Source: Scleromitrula shiraiana
Taxonomy: Eukaryota > Ascomycota > Leotiomycetes > Helotiales > Sclerotiniaceae
Direction: 5' to 3'
NCBI GenBank assembly: GCA_028455995.1
Contig: JABELC010000006.1
Span: 806,001 to 870,000 of the forward strand
DNA length: 64,000 bases
Shown here: in pieces, positions 38,201 to 50,409 of the stretch
Numbering within the stretch: position 1 is the stretch's first letter
Layout: the number at the start of each line of letters is the position of its first letter
Notes under the pieces: generated by a model
What the model was told of the DNA's origin: nothing
Databases searched by the model: none
What the model saw: only the letters and a program-made list of their open reading frames with translations
Position numbers and translations under genes: made by a program

Positions 38201-38398
38201 GCGATACACAGGAAGACAGGACAAGTAGAGATAAACATCTCGAAAATGTGTCGCAAAAAGCCTGGAAGAGAAGTATAAAGTTACTAGAACTTTCCTCGAC
38301 TTTAAAAGCCCTTCAAAGTCTTTCACCATCTGCAGCAAGCTTTCAACAACCACAAACTGCCAGCTATCAATTACAACAGCTTCCAACATATACTCAAA
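35228..38398. other. Intergenic region
   Basis: About 3.2 kb with no supported gene. A 124-codon minus frame at 35256-35630 lacks an ATG-led domain and is probably the leader of the zinc-finger gene. Around 36150-36210 the word GGCTTTGGGGGCT occurs twice about 42 bp apart, and GCAGGAC is repeated near 36300-36330. These are short local duplications of unknown meaning. Confidence 0.45.
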
Positions 38399-38932
38399 AT
38401 GTCGAACAATAACTCTGAATACTAGTAAGTACCGAATAGGGGTTGCCTTGATCATAGTAACCGACTCACATGTTTTAGTGCCGACATCTACTCTTCCGCT
38501 CAGCAAACCCAACACCAACAGCCCACCCAGACGAACTATGAACAAAGTGCCTACCAAGGGCAGCAGCATCAACAGTTCCAACCTCAATATGATCAAACAC
38601 AGACTCAACAGCCTGCGTACCAGGATAATCATTATCAAACTCAAGATTTTCAACACCAAGCTCAGGGTACTCAATACCAACAGAACTACTACCAGCAACA
38701 AGCACCTCAATATCGACAGCAAAACCAGCCTCAGTACCAAGCCGAACCACTCACATCTCAAACTTTGCAAAATCTACCTCGACCATCTAGAGACAATGTT
38801 CGTACATACTTAAACGAGGATCAGAATTTCGAAAGAATGCCACAGAATTTGGAGACTAGACGTGGTGTTTCTGAAGGAAGACGCGTTGTTGGAGATTGGC
38901 AGAGAGAATGGGAGGGTGCCGGGAGACGTTGA
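38399..38932 (+). CDS. Small Gln/Tyr-rich prion-like protein
   Basis: A 26-nt first exon (38399-38424, MSNNNSEYY) joins exon 2 (38479-38932) across a 54-nt GTAAGT...TTTTAG intron, giving 159 aa. Exon 2 has no early ATG, so simple ORF finding misses it. Residues 10-105 are about 40 percent Gln, with Tyr, Asn, Pro and Thr and no acidic runs (QQFQPQYDQTQTQQPAYQ, QYQQNYYQQQAPQYRQQ), a prion-like or low-complexity composition. The C-terminal 50 residues are different: SRDNVRTYLNEDQNFERM, then RRGVSEGRRVVGDWQREWEG, charged and ordered-looking. No family is recognised. The overlapping minus-strand Leu/Val-rich frames are mirror images of the Gln codons. A role in condensates or RNA granules is only inference. 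Confidence 0.8.
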
Positions 38933-41900
38933 GAGAGTGAACATTGTTTTTTGAATTGGGCGCACAGAACCACACTGGAAAGAGCCGCAGCCTAAGCGTT
39001 CGAACCTTTGCTTTCTACTTGAAGGAATTTGTTCTCCCTTTTTTTCTTATTCTGCCTATTATTTGGAGCGGGGTGGAACAGTTCTGCGACAAAGTTGCGG
39101 CATGGAGGATTTTGATCTATGCTACGAAGAACAAAAAAATGGATTTGAGAGCGGCGGCAGGAATATGTTTCCTTTAATCGACTTTCATAGTTGTGTTTGA
39201 TTCTATTCTTCTCACCCCATTTAATGGTGCTATTCCAAATTTTATTTCCCTTACACGAGCGGTCTTATATTACCCCCATTTCCTTAGCTGTGATCGAAGT
39301 GACCTTTCAATAATTCCCAGTTCCATCTCATCATCGTATAAATATGTCACAGTGACGGTGGAATGTAGCATCTACCACAATTTAGTTTCCTGCGCATTTG
39401 GCGTGTCGAAGCTCGAATTTGTGTTGTTTGTATAATCTCCCAGGCCATCAAAAAGAACTATTGATCATGGAAAGTATTGACTGTGCCACCAGGATAATCT
39501 CTGCGTCCAAGGAGTTTTCGGTGTAAACGCTGCGAATAAACGTGTGAACACTACATAGGCCTTAGATATGGAACGCGAATGGAGCGAACGCGCTTACATA
39601 ATACGCGTACAGCATGCGGGGTACACTACCAAAATTATCAACTTCGGCTTGCAGATATGTAGACACCACCATCTATATCCGATGAAATGAAGCAAATTAT
39701 GGACACGAGTGTGTCTATGATAGGAAGTTCAGACCCGAGACCTCATAGGAAGCTATCAATACAGAAAACAACTCAGGCTTCCTAGTGAGATCACCAATAA
39801 GGCAATCTTACGCTAAGTGGCCTTGTGTTTTGGCATCAGACTCTGGAGCGCAAACAAGGGGAAGAGTGGATGGATGGATTCTCTTATTCACCATTAGCTG
39901 ATCTAGTAAATTTCTCTGGACGAGTAACTAAAGTTGCGAGCCGAGTAATTGACTGGATCTGGATCTGCGTACACGGTAATAGATCAGAAGTTCAAGCGCG
40001 CCATGGCGGGGATCAGTATTGAGATATTTTGTACGACTACTATAGTCAGAGAATGATTTTATACAGGAACATTCTATTTACTGGTGGGTTTTACTTTCAC
40101 ATGAATCAGAGGCTAAGAAAACGACAACGACAGTGTTGCTGCCGATCTTGAATTTTAATTCCCGCTGCCATCCCTAATTGTGGTGTTACCATTTGCTATT
40201 ATTTCTTTCTTCCTCATCATTCCTACTTACATTTTCACTACCCACACGCACATAACATATCCCACTATCCGAACATATACTCCTGGAGAAAACAACTCCA
40301 AGTGAAGGGGATTCCTAGACGGTTCCATGCCTGGGACTTGAATAGATTAACGGCTGGTTGGTCCTAAGCAGCTTTTTATGCTACGCAAGAAGTTACTTTA
40401 TACCGGCTCAAACTATTTCCCAGTCTATGCAGCTACTTCCTTTCCCGTACCTCTTTTCCCCTTCTTTTCTTGGGCGCTCATTCACAGGACTATTCATCAA
40501 AGTTTACGAGATTACATGTCTTTTGCATATAATTGCATCTTAGTTATAGAGTTGAAAAGTAAGTTGGAAGCATATTAATGTTCTCGATAAAAATTAGGTT
40601 TTCTAACTCTTGAGTATTTATCCCATACAAAGGATCCTGTGACGTGGGTACGGGATTAGTAGGATGATTGGACCAGGGATTTCGATATCATTCGAAAGAG
40701 ATACTTTGCTATTGTATTAGAACGATAGTAAAAACTGCAAACAACAACAAACAAAAGGAAACTGACAGCAATAATCAAATTCCTAGCAGTAGAAACTCCA
40801 ACTCCAACTCCCAAGTCCACGCTTGGGAAAGAACCCAGAAACTATTAGTATCACCTCGACTTTCCTTCTCTTCTAAGTTATATTACTAGCCAATCACTAT
40901 TCATTGTGAACTAGTTTGGTTGCAGTTCTCTAGCTTGGTTCACGATCCTCCTTTTATATTCCGTTCGAGAAGTTGTGGGTTCTCCGGAATTCGGAAATGG
41001 TGGGACAGGTATTCTTGATGGGTTGATCTTATTGAGGGGAAGAAGTGAATGGTGATGTGGATTTAAGTGAACCTATTTGAGAGAGGGCGAGGACTCCATG
41101 CTCCATGTACTGGATCACTCATCATAAACAGCGATCAACCTCAATAGAATAGTTTGGATACCCTTGATATTAGCACCCCCTGATCACGATTTATGACATG
41201 GTGGCTTAGGAACTACTAGTGACAATGCATCCGCGAGTTGGGTTATTCGTATATCGGGTGTGCTATTGTGGAATTCCAACATGAAAGACATTAACAACGG
41301 TGATGATAGTCATGGTGTAAATTATAGATAATGAGATTTAAATTCCGATGGTGCGAGGAGAAAGTTGAAGTTTACATGAATGTGAAAGGGAATAGAGATG
41401 CTGGAGGGTTCATCGATATGGACTGTCAACAATGGAAGTAAAATTGACAATAATAGTCGGAGCGGAAGATTATTTAGTTCTGTTTGTGATGATGCTGAGA
41501 TATCGGGATAGAATCGTGGTATATGGGTTTCAGATTTACTTGTGATAGATGCATATATGATTCGTCACTTGAATTGTTTGGAGGAGCTTAGGAAATTTCT
41601 TAGTGAAGTAAGTAATCTAGAACTGTTAGGTGTTTATATACTTGCAATACCACGAATGCTCTATTACTCGATTGTATTGAGAATGAAGGATGAGAAGGAA
41701 GGAAGTAAAACATCAATACAGCAAATCAGCTTATCATCTCTACATGGAACATCATGAAAATGTGAGCTCAAAATTACAATTGTGAATTAAAACCATTTTG
41801 CATAAATCGTTCAGCTCAAACTGCCAACAAGAAAGTATCCATATGAACATAACAAATCCACTAACCCATCCATCCACCCATCCCAAATTTAAAATATCCA

Positions 41901-41959
41901 TCCTCAAACGCCATACCATATTAGATCATATATTATCACTCCCTCCAAAATCGCACTAC
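38933..41959. other. Intergenic region
   Basis: About 3 kb. No frame longer than 80 codons and no recognisable domain. The first 500 bp are probably the 3' UTR of the Gln-rich gene. The end, from about 41760, is the 3' flank of Ku70. Confidence 0.45.
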
Positions 41960-44009
41960 CTAAATTTCCACCCATTCCTCCACCTTCTCTATCAAATCCG
42001 CCTTCTTACCCGCCCCAAACAATCCCCTCGAAATCAAGAATTCCTTCAAATCCGTCACCTTGAATTTCTCCAACCCACCATTCCCCACCAAACTCTTCAG
42101 TTCCTCCCTATCCATCTCCGTCAATTTCTTCGCCGAACTCTTAACCAACGTTTTCTTTTTCTTGGGCTTCTCATCCACATCATCACCATCGAAATCTCTC
42201 TTCGTACCTGCAATTTGCAGCTGTTTCATCTTCCATGCTTCATATTCTTCATGAAGAGTTTTGCCCCAGTCGGAGATATATTGCCCTGCAACTTTATTGA
42301 TTTGACGATATTTGGGCACGGTTTTATCTTCGGGTTGTTCAGGAAGGTCTTCCTCCAAAGCAATGGCTTGAAGAATTCGGTAATGCCATTGGAGAGATGG
42401 ATTTGGGTATCTTTGGGGATCATACATTGCTTTGGGTAGTTGAAGTTGTTGGATGATTGTTCTCATGGAGTTGATTAATGGATCGGGGGCCATGATGGGA
42501 GGAAGAGTTTGGGGTGGATTACGGATGTCGTCTGCATATGGTAACGGATATAGCCAGAGACCAGCAGGGAATGTTTGTTGGCTTGTAGATGGGTCGAGTT
42601 TTTCGGCTGATGGAATGATGGCAACGAGGGCAGGTGAAGCATTTTTACGAGCGATAAACCATCCCAGTCCCATTTTCTTATCTTGTAGAAGTTTATCCCA
42701 AAGTGCAGAGAATACTCGAGTTGAGCCAATGTAATCATTCTCGGTTGGATAAATGAATGTAGATTTCTTGACTGAGGCCCAATGCGGAAGCATAGACTGA
42801 GGCTTGAAACCAATGATTCGAAGTCCTGGAGGGCCGAAATCTTTTAGCTCTTTTTGTTCTTCGGCGGTGAAAAGAATCTGTGTTCCTCCAAATTTGTAGG
42901 CTTTGCGAATTTCAACCTTCTCGATAACTCGAGCGGTATCTTCAGCCAACTGTGCGGTTTCGCCTACAGGAATTTGAGCGACTTCACCATCTAGCCAAAC
43001 ATAGGTGCTTCTAGCTGGAACCTGCTTCTGGATGATGTTATATCCATTAACAGATATCTTGAAGTTGGGACCAATTTCGAATGGCAGGTTGGAAAATAAG
43101 GATCTTTTAGCCACTTGTTTCGAATTGACATCCAAGACGAGACTATTCAACAAGGACAAACCATCACGGCTAGTTTTCAGACTATTAGGCCCAACGTTTG
43201 GTTCATCTTCAGCGAGGGGATCACGATAAATAATATCCTGTAGATATTAGCAAGGTCTTTAGCCAAGCGCAATTACACCTACATCGTAAAATTTTGAACG
43301 ATCAAACTCGTGATCTGGATGTGAGATTGCGAAAAGTTCAATCACGACATTGATATCATAAAGATCCTTTGCTCTGACAGCGGCTAGAGATCGCATATTC
43401 TTATCTCCAGAATGAGGATCATCCTTATCAGTTATAATAAACAATCTTCGAGATCCAAAATTCGGTGCTCTAGTTGTGAATATCTGATTCGCACAAAACA
43501 GTAAACTGTTCATATCTAACGTCTCGCTTGTTGGCACTAGCAGCTGGTTTGCTACTTCATCATCTTCCACAATATCCTTCAATGTCTTGACATCTGCCGC
43601 GGAAGGAATATCAAGGTCCGTCAAGAGGTAGCAATGAGGATATGCCGACGTATCCAATCCGGTCTGATCTTTGAGTTTGGTTTCTTCAGTACCATAGAGC
43701 ATTACTCCCATCATATCTTTCGGATTCGATATAATACGTTGTTGCATAATAGTGTACGCGCATTTGAGAGCAGCGAGTGTGGGACTATCAGTATCGGCTT
43801 TCTTCGAATCGGAAGGGGGAGGAGCAGTAAGCATTGATTCGCTGACATCGATAACGAAGAGAACTGCATCTTTCTGTGTCCGATAATCCTAAAGAAAATC
43901 AGTATTAATTGCGCGGTGGAAGATGTTAATTAATTGATGCTCTTACAATTTCATCAACCTCTTCCTCCTCCTCTTCTTCCTCTCGTTTCCAACTCTCAGA
44001 GTCTGCCAT
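41960..44009 (-). CDS. ku70: Ku70 DNA end-binding subunit
   Basis: Three exons, 43947-44009, 43283-43888 and 41960-43237 (introns 58 and 45 nt), give 648 aa, the usual length for fungal Ku70. The start is MADSESWKREEEEEEEEVDEI. The von Willebrand-like domain begins DAVLFVIDVSESML and includes LFIITDKDDPHSGD. The Ku core beta-barrel covers about 230-480 (SSLKTSRDGLSLLN region, FGPPGLRIIGFKPQSMLP). The C-terminal SAP domain reads KFKVTDLKEFLISRGLFGAGKKADLIEKVEEW after a basic linker KPKKKKTLVK. With Ku80 it forms the ring that binds DNA ends for non-homologous end joining and protects telomeres, in the nucleus. It is divergent from ferrochelatase. Confidence 0.97.
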
Positions 44010-44501
44010 CGTTTAATTATATGTATCAATAGAGTCAGAGAATAATTGTATTTAAACCTTCAACATTGGATGATCATGAAAAGTTGTATGAAGAAAGGAA
44101 ACTCATGGATTTTGAAGGATATATTTCTCCAGGTCATTTCTACAGAGAGTACCCAGGTTGATCAGGCAGACGCGCCGCAGCGCGAAAATGGAGTTACAAT
44201 TTCTAGGCTTGGAATGCGAATTCACGTGATGTTGAATTCCAAATCTCTTAGCCCCGATTGGCTTGATCCCTCGGCATTTTTGAAGCAAGACCGTAAAGCT
44301 CTGTAAATCGTGGAAACTTATTAATCCTTGTACATATTCTAGACATCCACCATCTCCGGTAAGAACGCTCTCCCCTCCATTCATTTGTAATTTTTTTATA
44401 TTTTCATAATCAACCAAATACATTTTCCATTATAGATGTACTACTAATTCTCTGTTGTGTGATAATTTACTTTTCTTCTTTTATATTTCTCTTACTTCAA
44501 G
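44010..44501. promoter_or_regulatory. Bidirectional promoter between ku70 and hem15
   Basis: 492 bp lie between the two divergent ATGs. The side next to hem15 is T/CT-rich just before its start, as in many fungal leaders. An 86-codon frame at 44046-44306 and a minus-strand one at 44103-44423 lie inside and look accidental. I recognise no specific factor site. Confidence 0.55.
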
Positions 44502-45908
44502 ATGACCATCAGAAATCCTATGGCTGTTGGCCAGCTTACAAAAAGAGCTTCGCAAGCTACAGTTTCCCGCCTCACAAATAACCCCTCATCGGCGTCATTA
44601 TTGCAAAGAAGTAACGCAGATCAATTGAGGACTTTTGCGACTCCTGTGCCACCGGTAACTCAAGATGCGACTGGCTCAAAAGGACCTACAGCAATGGTTT
44701 TGATGAATATGGGTGGACCATCAAATACTGATCAAGTTGGAGATTTCTTGAGTCGTTTATTTGTACGTTTGTTCTTCATCATACCATTCTCTACAACTCT
44801 GACACTTTATATAGGCAGATGGCGACTTGATCCCATTAGGACGATTCCAAAATTATCTCGGCCCATTAATTTCAAAACGTCGAACTCCAAAAATCCAAAA
44901 ACAATATGCTGCAATTGGTGGCGGATCGCCTATTCGAAAATGGTCAGAATATCAGGCTGAAGAGATGTGCAAATTATTAGATAAGATGTCACCAGAAACG
45001 GCACCACACAAACCTTATGTTGCATTCAGATATGCCAATCCTTTGACAGAAGAAATGTATACCAGGTTATTAGAGGATGGCTTTGGAGGCGGAAAAGGTG
45101 GAAGAGCGGTGGCGTTTACTCAATATCCCCAGTACAGCTGCTCAACTACTGGAAGCAGTCTTAATGAGTTATGGAAATGGAGGCAGAGACTTGAGGGCAA
45201 GTCGGCAGGAAGCCGATTGAATGGCGAAGATGGGACGATTAATTGGAGCGTCATCGATCGATGGCCTGTTCACCCAGGTCTTACGGAAGCTATCGCAAAG
45301 AACATTGAAGATACACTTGCTACATATACCGAAGAACAGAGAAATGATGTTGTGTTACTATTCTCAGCGCATAGTCTACCAATGTCTGTGGTGAATAGAG
45401 GTTCGTACATTCAAGCTAATTTGTAGATTCAATTGGCTGACTTCAATTAGGTGATCCATACCCAGCCGAAGTTGCAGCTACAGTCTATTCAGTAATGCAA
45501 AGACTCAACTTTTCCCACCCATACCGTCTTTGCTGGCAATCACAAGTTGGGCCTAGTGCTTGGTTGGGGGCTCAAACGAGTGATACGGTTGAGGAGTACA
45601 TCAAAAAGGGACAAACCAATTTGATATTGATCCCAGTTGCCTTTACATCTGATCATATCGAAACCCTCTACGAGTTAGATCAAGAAGTCATTGGGGAATC
45701 AGGCCACCAGGACACAATCAAGAGATCCGAGAGTTTGAACGGATCACCTATATTCATCCAAGCCCTTGCTGATATCGCCAAAGCTCATATGGATAGTGGA
45801 ATTGCTTGCAGCAAACAAATGGGACTGAGATGTCCTGGATGCACGAGTGAGAGATGTTCAGAAAGTAAGAAATTCTTTGCTGGTGTAGCAGAGACATTTG
45901 CTGCTTAG
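44502..45908 (+). CDS. HEM15: Ferrochelatase, mitochondrial
   Basis: Three exons, 44502-44762, 44815-45400 and 45451-45908, join in frame (introns 52 and 50 nt) to 434 aa. The first about 50 residues are Arg/Ser/Thr-rich without acidic residues, a mitochondrial presequence ending near LRTFATPV. Family blocks: TAMVLMNMGGPSNTDQVGDF, LISKRRTPKIQKQYAAIGGG, AFTQYPQYSCSTTGSS, the catalytic His in LLFSAHSLPM, the PYRLCWQSQVGP signature, and FTSDHIETLYELD. The C-terminal IACSKQMGLRCPGCTSERC provides four Cys suited to a 2Fe-2S cluster, as in many fungal and animal enzymes but not S. cerevisiae. It inserts ferrous iron into protoporphyrin IX at the inner membrane, the last step of heme synthesis. Confidence 0.97.
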
Positions 45909-46945
45909 AGGGGGGTGTTAATGGAAATCATGAATATTGTGTAATTGTACGTTTATAAAATGAGCGTTGTATATATGAGATGAATTGAGCAATACGAATA
46001 AGTTTCGATGGTATATTCTCACTACAGAGTATACAACTGCAAAAGTAGCTGACATGTTCGACATGCCGTGGATTGATGACGGTAATATCTCCATTTTGAT
46101 AATAACACAGCAAAAAACCGTTTGAGTGCTAGCCTTGTACACCCAAAGTCCGATACCTAGGTTCTCGGACGCGATGCCGAAGCCGATGGTGTGTTGTACA
46201 ACGTAAAGGCGTAAATATGAGGAGATGAAATGAGGGGAATATCGTCATCAACTCCAGATTTTATTGGGCGTACCAGATCTAAAGGCTTAATAGGATTATT
46301 TGAAACCATGAATCCCGATATCTTCGTAGAGAATGAATAACTCAAATATATCCTCCATACCACTAAAACTTACCTACATGATGGAGCACCCAAAAAAGAT
46401 GATTATCAATCTGATATGCCAAAATCAGTAAGTAGTATGATGTGGAGATTCTGCATGAACTTCATAATTCTTGATCTACTACTTTTGTATTGTCATAATG
46501 TTTTATGTATTATAGTCGATATCGATTGGTTATATTTCTTAATAACAATAATAATGTGGTTTTTTATATTAAGAAACGAAAATGAATGAATGGATGAACG
46601 AATGAATGGATGAAGCAATGAGAAATCGAATCGAATGGGAGATATCCACCATCCAAGGCGAAAATCAAACCAACTGAATTCCAAGTTCCTATCTTGGGGG
46701 GTAGTTTCTACGGTACTTAGCAATTTTTAGATAACAAGCTCGGTTCCCCATTCTTGTATTGTCTTATTATTTTTCTTTATTCCTTTGTAATCTAGACATT
46801 GTTATTTTTTTTTTCTTATTCTCCCCTCGGATACTATCAATAGCTTTTTAAGGGGGAATTATTGTTGAGCTGTAATTTGATAATTCAAACTAATGCAACG
46901 AATGAACGACCATCCCCTCTGCGATTGAACCATAACCCAGCAACC
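45909..46945. other. Intergenic region with ATGA-type microsatellite
   Basis: This is the 3' flank of HEM15 and the promoter of the MFS gene. No coding region is supported. An imperfect array of AATG/GATG units (AATGAATGAATGGATGAACG and on) lies at 46579-46615. Poly-T and CT tracts precede the MFS start. Confidence 0.5.
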
Positions 46946-48815
46946 ATGAACGATCAGCCCGAGGGGCAAGAGAGAGCCACCGAGAGGCAGAAGTTTTGGG
47001 GTGCAAAAGATTCTCTAATGAAACATACGAGAGGTTATAGGTCAATGGAGGAAGAACCGTTGCTGGAAAACGATGGTACTAGCTCCGACGATGAAGGGGA
47101 GGTATTGTGGGAAGGACATGCCGATTATGAGGGGATTACTTGGTGGCGGAAACCTTCTGTATGTTCTACTTCTGAATACCGCCATGCTATCCAGTACTAA
47201 TAACGGTGTTGATTGCAGGTATACTGGCTCCTGCTTCCATTCTTCTTATTTGCGCTCGCTATGGGAGGAATTGCTGTACCCAAACTCAATCTTATACTCT
47301 CTCTCGTATGCCGATCATATCTCGCAGAAAGATCCTCTGAAGACCCGACCTTTATATTCACACCCGTTCTTCTTGGCTCTGATAATCCACAATGCCGTAT
47401 TCCAGAAGTGCAAGCGTTGGTCGCGAAATTTACTTTATACCTCGCGGTGATTGCAGGCATATTAAGTGCTGTTATGTCACCAAAATTGGGAGCTTGGTCT
47501 GATAGACATGGAAGATTAAGGTTTCTTGCCATTTCAAGTATGGGAGCTTTTTTAATGGAGGTTATTACAATTCTCGCGGCCAAATATCCAGATATGGTTT
47601 CATACCAATGGTTGATTGCTGGAGTTGTCTTTGATGGAATGTGTGGTTCGTTTACTGCTGGAATGGCACTCACTCATGCTTATGCTACGGACTGCACCAG
47701 CCCATCGAAGAGAGCTGTCTCGTTTGCCTACTTACATGCATGCTTATTCGGCGGTATTGCGATTGGACCCCTTTTAGCAGCCTTTCTTCTCAAGTTAGGT
47801 GGGGGCTTGATCACAATATTCTACTTTGCGCTGGGAATTCATCTGTTCTTCATCACTTTTCTCTTGTTGGTAGTTCCTGAGTCGTTAATCAAAAAACGGC
47901 AGCACGTTGCGCGTCAAAAATATGCGGTAGAGAATCTCAATTCTTCTCATGAACATTGGGTCCGGGCGCTTAGAAGAACTAATCCATTGGCCCCACTCAA
48001 AGTTTTGTGGCCTTCGGGAGAGGGAACTTCAACTGCTCTCCGCACCAATCTTATCTTATTGGCAATAGTTGATACTATAATCTTCGGTGTTGCTTTGGGA
48101 TCTGGCACTGTGCTTATTTACTACACTGGTTATCAATTCGGCTGGCAAACCCCTGAAACAAGCATCTACATGTCCATTGTCAATACTTCCCGAGTATTTT
48201 TACTCGTCGTCATTCTTCCAATATTCAATTATGTCGTCCGAACCCGTCCTCAGAATAGGCATTTTAGAGAAACTGGTATTGTCACCCCAGAACGCCATTC
48301 TGGAACTGATTCTATAGATCTTTTTGTCGTTCGATTTTCTGTCTTTTTTGAGTCTTTGGGATATCTCGGTTTTACACTAGTACGAACTGGACCACTTTTT
48401 GTGGTTTCAGGTATAATGGCTGCAATGGGTGGCGTAGGATCACCGACCTTACAATCTGCATTAACTAAACATGTTTCACATGAACAAGTTGGGCAATTAT
48501 TAGGAGCCACGGGATTGTTACATGCATTGGCAAGAGTTGTTTGTCCAATCATCTTCAACTTAATATACGCGCAAACAGTGGGAACGTTCCCTCAAACCGT
48601 CTTTGCGATATTAACAGGAGGTTTCGTGCTGGCGTTTACGTGCAGTTGGTTTATCAGACCAAATGGTATGTGCTTCTTCCTCTCTCTCTCTCAACACCAA
48701 AATCTACTTACACAGAATAGTTTACGTTGAGAACCCAACTAAAACTCGACCAACATCTCGAGACATCACTACTGATCCAGATGTCCTCGTAGACGAGGAG
48801 GTTGTTGGCATCTGA
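46946..48815 (+). CDS. MFS transporter (TetA/MFSD14-like)
   Basis: Exons 46946-47158, 47219-48665 and 48721-48815 join in frame to 584 aa. The last acceptor is the TAG at 48718-48720; using the CAG five bases earlier gives an immediate stop. The acidic, cytosolic N-terminus (about 70 residues) carries SMEEEPLLENDGTSSDDEGE, a dileucine-like signal. About twelve membrane segments follow, from VYWLLLPFFLFALAMGGIA. The MFS motif A is SPKLGAWSDRHGRLRF and the motif C-like block is LHACLFGGIAIGPLLAAFLL. A cytosolic loop with ESLIKKRQHVARQKYAVEN separates the two halves. This group resembles bacterial tetracycline/H+ antiporters and animal MFSD14/Hiat1. The substrate is unknown; plasma or vacuolar membrane is possible. 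Its 3' flank holds two covarying hairpins. Confidence 0.92.
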
Positions 48816-49076
48816 TCGAATTAAATAAGGTACATATTGTGAATATAACTACACCTGTCGATAAGGCATACGGAACTGGAAGTTTCTTAGTTTTCTTTAG
48901 TAATTAACCCGGGGTTGGTACCCTTATTTTGGCGTTGGGCGGTTGGCTGTGGATATGCTGCATATATATGGATGCATAACGAGGATAGCACTCCTATGAT
49001 GGAGTGCGAGTATCCTTTCTTGGATTCTTGGATAATTAATGAGGAGGATATAGTATACTGGAATTTCTCTGTAATG

Positions 49077-49104
49077 CCTCTTCTCTTTGGTATAAAGAGG
49101 GAGG
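49077..49104 (+). other. Hairpin 1 of a duplicated, covarying pair
   Basis: The arms 49077-49089 and 49093-49104 pair with one bulged T (49082) and loop GTA (49090-49092). The pairing uses two G-U wobbles (T81-G100 and G89-T93) that exist only in plus-strand RNA. It lies 262 nt after the MFS stop codon, on the same strand, so it is likely in the 3' UTR or just beyond. Confidence 0.7.
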
Positions 49105-49219
49105 TTTTATTGCGAGGCTACTCAATTCTCGTTTTTGCCCTGATACAGGGTTTATTATGCTAATGTTTTGGAAGAATCTTGGCACAATTTTGAAGTAGTT
49201 TATTGGCTAGAATTCAGTG

Positions 49220-49247
49220 CCTCTTCTTTTTGGTACAAAAAGAGAGG
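49220..49247 (+). other. Hairpin 2 of a duplicated, covarying pair
   Basis: The arms 49220-49232 and 49236-49247 have the same length, the same bulged T (49225) and the same GTA loop as hairpin 1, 143 bp upstream. Three pairs differ and all still pair: C-G to U-A, U-G to U-A, and G-U to G-C. Flanks (GGTTTTAT before TTGCG, and a preceding CTGG/TTGG...AATT) are also similar, so the pair arose by a local duplication of about 60 bp. Confidence 0.7.
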
Positions 49248-50409
49248 TTTTATAAATATTGCGGTTCATTGTTCTTATTACGTGGCTGCTAGTAATATGA
49301 TATGAATAGGGAAGAGGCGCCGTGTCAGGGTCCCTGACCCGATATATTACAGTAGAATATGGACTGATTACTGAAACTTGTCATTGGTTTTTGTTCATAA
49401 CATCTTACTTCGGATGTTAACTATTACATGGGTATGACGAACAAGCTCATCAACCTAATCTAACCTGACCGAACTGATAACCAGTTTCAAATAACAAACA
49501 TCTCTCCAGTAAGAACTCAACTCAACTCAAATAATTCATTCATTTAGCCAATCATAAAACCCAAACATCTATACAAGAATATAACCTCATATCCCCATCA
49601 CTCACGCCTTCGCTCAACACCCACTTATCTCGCCTATCCGCCAACCCCCTGCAATCAACCCGTCAGCACCGCCACAAACGTAGTACCACGCTGACTCTCC
49701 CACATCTCAAAATAACCGCCATACGATATCAAAGGATTTACTCGGGAAATTAAAACAAAGTTTGAGGCACGGAATCTCACTCAATCATATGTCATAGGTG
49801 ATATTTTGCTCGAGAGTCATTTCGTTTATAATCCTCCAGGGTGAGGTCAGGGTTATGGAAACATCTGTCATGCCATAGACGATGGATGGGTGTTTATACA
49901 AGGTTTTCGATTGAGTATTTAAGGTCCATCCGTCCGTCCATCCATGTCGTTATGTGATTAGATATGAACAAAGGATCAAATAGCATCGCCGCTGCAGGAT
50001 CCGGATTTCCAGGAAGGAGGAAAACAAAACCATGGTTTCCTGGGGTGGGTGAAATTAATTATGCTATATTATACTACTGGGGATAATTGTTTCTGATCCT
50101 ATTAGGATGGGTGATGGACAATTATTGGGATTCAGACATACATATGTATCTGAACGTCTGTTTGGATCATTTCTTGCATTTTCTTGTTCGTTTTTATATT
50201 GAGCTGATTTGATCTTTTTCTATCATTCGTGTGATTCATTTTTTTCGAGGTGCTTTTCTTTCGTTTTCGTGCTTTTGTTCAGTCACTCTTTACTTGATTT
50301 ACATTCAGTTCAGTTCTTGATCACTCTATTATCATTGAGCTAGTCTCGGTCCAGTCATTACTTCGTTCCATCGTCTCTCCCCATAAAAAATCAAAGAAAT
50401 TATCCTAAG

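Larger units (their letters stand above)
48816..50409. other. Intergenic region, 3' flank of MFS gene and promoter of secreted protein
   Basis: No coding region is supported. The first half holds the paired hairpins annotated separately. At 49324-49341 there is a small palindrome, GTCAGGGTCCCTGAC. From about 50100 the sequence is T-rich, as expected of a promoter and leader. Confidence 0.5.

Noticed and set aside
38186..38770. 194-codon Leu/Val-rich minus-strand frame resembling a membrane protein
   Set aside because: It is the antisense of Gln codons (CAA/CAG read as TTG/CTG) in the Gln-rich gene.
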